Origin: Candidatus Saccharimonadota bacterium
Lineage (GTDB): Bacteria > Patescibacteriota > Saccharimonadia > Saccharimonadales > UBA4665
Assembly: GCA_028289125.1 (NCBI GenBank)
Contig: JAQGGZ010000005.1
Coordinates: 1-64,000 of the forward strand
Reading direction: 5' to 3'
Length of the DNA: 64,000 nt
Below are positions 60,552 to 64,000 of this stretch, in pieces. The position numbers and the translations under genes were made by a program. The notes beneath the pieces were generated by a model. That model ran no database searches. It was not told the origin of the DNA and saw nothing but the letters and a program-made list of their open reading frames with translations. The first letter of the stretch is position 1, and each line of letters starts with the position of its first letter.

Positions 60552-61565
60552 TTAAGCGATAGGGTCGCCGGCCTCATCCTTTGGAGGTTTCACGAGCCGC
60601 TTGCGGATGATCTCGTACTTCTGACCAGTCAGTGCGGATTCGACGTAGTCGTCATTAAGTATATTTACAAATTTGTCGAGGTCTTTGCCGTCCATGATGA
60701 TGATGGCGCCGCTGTCGTCGGTCATCAGACCGAGGTCAAGATCCTCGGCGTGGGCGATGACGTCTTCCTGGGTATGCTGCTCGGGTTCAATGTCCTGCAG
60801 TTTCTTGATAGTGCTGCGTTTGCCGGCAACCAGGCTTTGTAGCGTCAAGCCCTCGGCGAAGCTTAACCTGAAGTTGGCTTCGATGGCAGCGACTTTCTTG
60901 GCAGCGATGCTGGCTTCTTTGGCATCGTATTGGAACAGCTGCTTCAACTTCGTCTGATTAAAGACGTACATATCCTGCTCTAGGACGAGTAACTGGTTGT
61001 CGCCAGGAATACGTAGGGCCGCATCCGCATCAAACGGCACGAATTTGCCTTCCCGTAGCATCCAGCCGGTCTTACCGCGCATGACCTGGGATGGCGGCAG
61101 GACCTTCATGACGTAAAACGGTTGCTTCAGGCCGCTGTGGCTGACGCGGGCCACGAGGCCTTTGATCCGCTTGAAATCGTGCTCCTCATCATTGAAGATT
61201 TCTATCTCATGTTCCTGCGTCTTCAGCCAGTTTAGTGTCTCACGGGCTTTTTCCACTTTGAAGACATGGGTGCGTTGCAGGACGCCCTCCTCCGCTTCAG
61301 CTTCTTCGAAGCCCCGCACCGTCAGTCCGGTTTCCGCGCCGTTCAGGACAAACTCTAGGATGTCGTCGACGAACAACGGCTCCAACTGTTTTTTGAGTTC
61401 CTTGTCGACGACGGTCTTGTACATGACGTAGTTCTTATTAAGCAAAAATAACTCGATTTTCAGCTCATCTTTGTACTGCACGAGATTATTGGCCCATGCG
61501 AACACGTCGGTTTCTTGATAATTGTCGATTTCCGCCTGGTCAGGCGCTAAGATGTCTTGTTCCAT
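60552..61565 (-). CDS. DUF4868/KwaB-like protein
   Basis: 337 aa, soluble. The central and C-terminal parts (ARVSHSGLKQPFYVMKVLPPSQ, then NQLLVLEQDMYVFNQTKLKQLFQY and helices to about 280) follow the pattern of DUF4868, the family of Kiwa defence protein KwaB, which is of similar length (about 315 aa). KwaB with the membrane protein KwaA forms an anti-phage complex in E. coli. No KwaA-like gene adjoins here, so this is an orphan or has another role. A TAGAAT box ends 7 nt before the ATG. I assign the family from remembered pattern only. Confidence 0.6.
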   Translation of the reverse strand: MEQDILAPDQAEIDNYQETDVFAWANNLVQYKDELKIELFLLNKNYVMYKTVVDKELKKQLEPLFVDDILEFVLNGAETGLTVRGFEEAEAEEGVLQRTHVFKVEKARETLNWLKTQEHEIEIFNDEEHDFKRIKGLVARVSHSGLKQPFYVMKVLPPSQVMRGKTGWMLREGKFVPFDADAALRIPGDNQLLVLEQDMYVFNQTKLKQLFQYDAKEASIAAKKVAAIEANFRLSFAEGLTLQSLVAGKRSTIKKLQDIEPEQHTQEDVIAHAEDLDLGLMTDDSGAIIIMDGKDLDKFVNILNDDYVESALTGQKYEIIRKRLVKPPKDEAGDPIA

Positions 61566-61572
61566 TCGGCCT

Positions 61573-61578
61573 ATTCTA
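61573..61578 (-). promoter_or_regulatory. -10 box of the DUF4868 gene
   Basis: TAGAAT on the minus strand, 7 nt before the ATG at 61565, with no ribosome site. Confidence 0.45.
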
Positions 61579-61624
61579 TCGGAACCGGCCGTAGCTGTCT
61601 GCTGTAAAAACTACTTATGGTATT

Positions 61625-61948
61625 TTACTCAGGTTCGCCCGCTTCGGGAACCGGCCGAGATTTTCTGACAACGTAGTAATCTGGGGTGGTATCGACGACG
61701 TTTTCCACCGCCAGGGTTTCATGACCTGGTTTTATAACGAACTGCTGTCTGTCGCGGTGGAGTGCTTCGAATGCTTCGGTTGTCAGAGCGATACGTTCCT
61801 CGCAGTCCAGACGCGTACATTCACAAGCAAAGTAAATCGGCACGTCCGGTGCCAGCATGTCTTTCAAACTGTTCTTAACTGAGCTGTTACGGTCACGGAA
61901 CAGTACTTCGTTCGCAACTTGCCTGTCCAGCGAAAGATCGTCCATCAT
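61625..61948 (-). CDS. Small conserved protein with a CECxxxxC motif
   Basis: 107 aa. The centre reads YFACECTRLDCEERIALTTEAFEAL, a pattern known from small bacterial proteins of unknown role (usually 'FVCECxxxxCxxxIxLT'), followed by QQFVIKPGHE. The three cysteines may bind a metal. The start ATG overlaps the last base of the SDR gene, so the two are coupled; MMDD offers two adjacent start codons. Confidence 0.75.
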   Translation of the reverse strand: MMDDLSLDRQVANEVLFRDRNSSVKNSLKDMLAPDVPIYFACECTRLDCEERIALTTEAFEALHRDRQQFVIKPGHETLAVENVVDTTPDYYVVRKSRPVPEAGEPE

Positions 61949-62847
61949 CAGCCGGTCGGGTTACCGCCCGTTACGCCATACGTCTCGCCGATGACGTAGC
62001 TCGCTTCCTGGCTGGCAAGAAATACGTACACCGGAGCAACTTCGACGGGCTGGCCGGCACGTTTGATCGGTACTTGTTTCCCGAAGTCGGGGATTGATTC
62101 CGGCAACTGGCCGCCGGAGGGCTGTAACGGTGTCCATATCGGACCGGGCGCGACGGCATTGATGCGGATGCCTTTTTCAATCAGCTGAGCACCCAGGGCC
62201 TGTACCATTGCCTTCTCGGCAGCTTTCGTAGCTGCATAGTCGACCAGATGCGGTGATGGCTGGTAGGCTTGAATCGATGAGGTCACGATGATGGCGGCGC
62301 CTGGCGGAAGATGCGGTATGGCCTCACGGATGATCCAAAACGGCGCGTAGACGTTGGTTTTAAAGGTTGCGTCAAACTGATCCGTCGTCAAATCGGTCAG
62401 GTCTTCGACGGCGGTCTGCTTGCCGGCGTTACTGACGATGATATCCAGGCCGCCCATCGCGTCGACGCTCTTATTGACCAAATCTTTACAAAAAGTCTCA
62501 TCCTTCAGGTCGCCGGCGATTGCCGTTACTTTCTTACCCTCCGCCTCCAACAGCCTTATGACCTCACGGGCGTCGGCCGATTCTTCTTCCAGATAGTTCA
62601 TAACAATGTCGGCGCCTTCACGAGCATACGCGATAGCAACTGCCCGCCCGATGCCGGAGTCAGCGCCGGTGATCAATGCTTTCCGACCATCAAGCCTGCC
62701 TAAGCCCCTGTATGTTTCTTCGCCATGATCAGGCTTAGGGGTCATTTCTTTGGCAAGGCCTGGCGCCTCCTGCACTTGCTTGTCGAAGCTAGGCTGCGGA
62801 TACTGCGTCCGCGGATCTTGCATGGTGTACTGTGTCATCTCTGCCAT
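61948..62847 (-). CDS. SDR-family oxidoreductase, general-stress YhdF/GspA-like
   Basis: 299 aa from MAEMTQYTM with a GGGGG ribosome site. A ~45-residue N-terminal arm (DPRTQYPQPSFDKQ, PGLAKEMTPKPDHGEETYRG) is typical of this SDR subgroup. The classical SDR core has the cofactor motif ITGADSGIGRAVA, NAG in IIVSNAGKQ, catalytic Ser in VTSSIQAY and the Y-x-x-x-K in YAATKAAEK, ending YVIGETYGVTGGNPTG. It would reduce or oxidise an alcohol or carbonyl with NAD(P)H; the subgroup is linked to stress in Bacillus. It is co-translated with the small cysteine protein. Confidence 0.92.
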   Translation of the reverse strand: MAEMTQYTMQDPRTQYPQPSFDKQVQEAPGLAKEMTPKPDHGEETYRGLGRLDGRKALITGADSGIGRAVAIAYAREGADIVMNYLEEESADAREVIRLLEAEGKKVTAIAGDLKDETFCKDLVNKSVDAMGGLDIIVSNAGKQTAVEDLTDLTTDQFDATFKTNVYAPFWIIREAIPHLPPGAAIIVTSSIQAYQPSPHLVDYAATKAAEKAMVQALGAQLIEKGIRINAVAPGPIWTPLQPSGGQLPESIPDFGKQVPIKRAGQPVEVAPVYVFLASQEASYVIGETYGVTGGNPTG

Positions 62848-62937
62848 AACTACCCCCATTCTTTTTCGTACAAATACTTTAGGCTAAGTTCTAATTGCTT
62901 GTCGGTAAGATAACTCACCGGCAAAACCGTAACAGTA

Positions 62938-63155
62938 TTGCAAAATCATTAATAATATTTCATAAACGTAGCCAGCATAAGTACACTTAAAAATTAATTA
63001 AAATATCATAAACGGTATAGAAAAAAATATATATTCTCACAGACCTCACTATACCGGTTGATACTATGAGGCCAGATACCCGATATCGGGGCATCAATGG
63101 CATTTCCGCAGGAGGAGGCTGCGGATGGTTAGATAGTAAATAAAGGGGGGTCACT
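62938..63155 (+). promoter_or_regulatory. Gene-free region with structured leader of the Asn-rich protein
   Basis: No gene was seen between 62848 and 63155. A possible promoter is TTGCAA (62938-62943), a 17-nt spacer and CATAAA (62961-62966). Downstream are three hairpins: CGGTATAG/CTATACCG (63013-63020 with 63049-63056), the palindrome CCCGATATCGGG (63079-63090) and TCCGCAG/CTGCGGA (63105-63111 with 63119-63125) whose loop is GAGGAGG. A strong AAAGGGGGG ribosome site ends shortly before the ATG at 63156. Confidence 0.5.
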
Positions 63156-64000
63156 ATGAATAGGAACATCAAACAGTTCGGAGCGTTCGCAACGACGTCT
63201 TTGAGCGTGCTGTCGTTCATGTTTGCTGGATCGGCATTGGCAGAATCGAGCACGGGTGTAACCGGTAACGGTTCAACAAACCAGAACGTCAGTCAGGTAG
63301 TCTCTGACTATATGAATAGAAACAATAACGATGTCGGTGCCCGGAATGACAACTCACAGGGTTCATACAGTGGGTCGTCATCTTCGAACGGCAATACGAT
63401 TGCCGGCGGGCACGGCAATAGCCTAGCAAGTTACTTCGGAGGCGGCCAGTCAGGCGACTGGAACAACCAGAACAACAACCGGAACAATAACAACTACGAC
63501 AACCAGAACTACGACAACAGCAACTACGACAACAACCGGAACAACCAGAAGAACAACTACAGCAATAGCAACCAGAACTACGACAACAACTACGATAAGT
63601 ATGGGAAAAATAGCGGCCATGGTGGCAACACCGGCACCGCTTACAACAGCAACACCACTGATACTAACGTCAGGGTGAATAACAAAGACGGTAAGGGTGG
63701 TAACTGTAGCAGCTCATACGGCGGCGGATCCGGAACGATCGGTATCACCGGCCCCTACTCTATCAATGTCATCCGCAACTTCATGAGTAACTCGTCTAGC
63801 AACGTGAACCGTAACAATCTGTTCTTGCTGAATGCGAGCAACCAAGGTGCTCGTAGCGGCGACACGTCTAACAGCGGCAACACCATCGGTGGTGGTGGCG
63901 GTTCGACTGGGAATGCGTTCAATAGGAACAACACTAACACCAACGTCAATATCACGAACAATGGTGGCGGCGGCTGTGCATACTCGAGCGGTACGGTCAG
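63156..64000 (+). CDS. Secreted Asn/Gly-rich repeat protein, cut by window edge
   Basis: 281 codons are inside the window with no stop. A signal peptide (1-29, ending AGSALA-E) follows AAAGGGGGG. The rest is rich in Asn, Ser, Gly and Tyr. Two modules can be recognised. Each has NV-x(5-7)-Y/F-MN/S plus an Asn-rich start, a SNGNTIxGG centre and an end of type T(D/N)TNVxxxNxxGxGGxC. The first is interrupted by about 60 residues of NNYDNQNYDNSNYDNNRN-like repeats. Each module ends with one cysteine. The layout suggests a beta-helical fibre or matrix protein. No family is recognised. Confidence 0.88.
   Translation, partial: MNRNIKQFGAFATTSLSVLSFMFAGSALAESSTGVTGNGSTNQNVSQVVSDYMNRNNNDVGARNDNSQGSYSGSSSSNGNTIAGGHGNSLASYFGGGQSGDWNNQNNNRNNNNYDNQNYDNSNYDNNRNNQKNNYSNSNQNYDNNYDKYGKNSGHGGNTGTAYNSNTTDTNVRVNNKDGKGGNCSSSYGGGSGTIGITGPYSINVIRNFMSNSSSNVNRNNLFLLNASNQGARSGDTSNSGNTIGGGGGSTGNAFNRNNTNTNVNITNNGGGGCAYSSGTV

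Noticed and set aside
62848-63155. Known riboswitch before the Asn-rich gene
   Set aside because: I compared it by eye with cyclic-di-GMP (GEMM), ZTP, glycine and ydaO-type patterns and saw no matching conserved core.
63420-63620. CRISPR array or tandem DNA repeat in the Asn-rich gene
   Set aside because: The repetition is of short AAC/TAC/GAC codon strings within an open frame, with no regular spacers.

Overview
The window looks like a chromosomal segment of a Candidatus Saccharibacteria (TM7/Patescibacteria) relative. This is inferred from gene content: a short alanyl-tRNA synthetase, a membrane-anchored Clp ATPase, an envelope suited to sortase and LCP enzymes with an LADTG sorting signal, very tight packing with many 1-4 nt overlaps, and moderate-to-high GC. 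TGA is used as an ordinary stop, which argues against Gracilibacteria/Absconditabacteria. No phage, insertion sequence, CRISPR array or rRNA was seen.

Layout. 1-8.2 kb: start of gltX, a PEGA membrane protein, a one-pass surface protein, a sortase, tRNA-Leu, two Nudix hydrolases, an NAD(P)HX-dehydratase-like protein, an alpha/beta hydrolase, exonuclease III and UMP kinase. 8.2-15.3 kb: a membrane-tethered two-AAA Clp ATPase, surface proteins, tRNA-Ser and a MacB-type ABC pair. 15.3-25.6 kb: an Nramp-like transporter, VKOR, the oxidative pentose phosphate operon (pgl-gnd-zwf) behind typA, a class A beta-lactamase-fold protein, a DJ-1/PfpI protein and an LCP protein. 25.6-36.7 kb: a Crp-type regulator and two clusters of histidine kinases and receiver proteins, with a PIG-L deacetylase and an MshC/CysRS-type cysteine ligase between them. 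36.8-48.3 kb: an exopolysaccharide operon (GT2, GH8, BcsA-like synthase, GT-C) followed by three large secreted proteins. 48.4-62.8 kb: Cof phosphatase, ABC-F, UppP, a compact flavin electron-transfer module (FMN-binding protein, ApbE, RnfD/NqrB-FNR fusion), alaS, a sensor kinase with a solute-binding protein, a DUF4868/KwaB-like protein and an SDR dehydrogenase. 63.2 kb to the end: an Asn-rich secreted repeat protein that continues past the window.

How it fits together. Many genes serve a Gram-positive-like envelope: lipid carrier recycling (UppP), polymer attachment (LCP), protein anchoring (sortase plus LADTG substrate), disulfide formation (VKOR), glycan synthesis and trimming (GH8, GH113-like, SLT) and surface repeats. 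The pentose phosphate operon supplies NADPH, which could feed the FNR-type electron-transfer module and a possible low-molecular-weight thiol pathway.

The most striking signal is regulatory. About 20 genes, mostly housekeeping, have a -10 box (often TGNTATAAT-like) ending only 6-9 nt before the start codon and no Shine-Dalgarno sequence, so their mRNAs are probably leaderless. Most genes for secreted surface proteins instead have a fuller -35/-10 promoter and a Shine-Dalgarno leader. A second odd pattern is that both tRNA genes are followed by near-perfect palindromes that begin exactly at the encoded CCA end.
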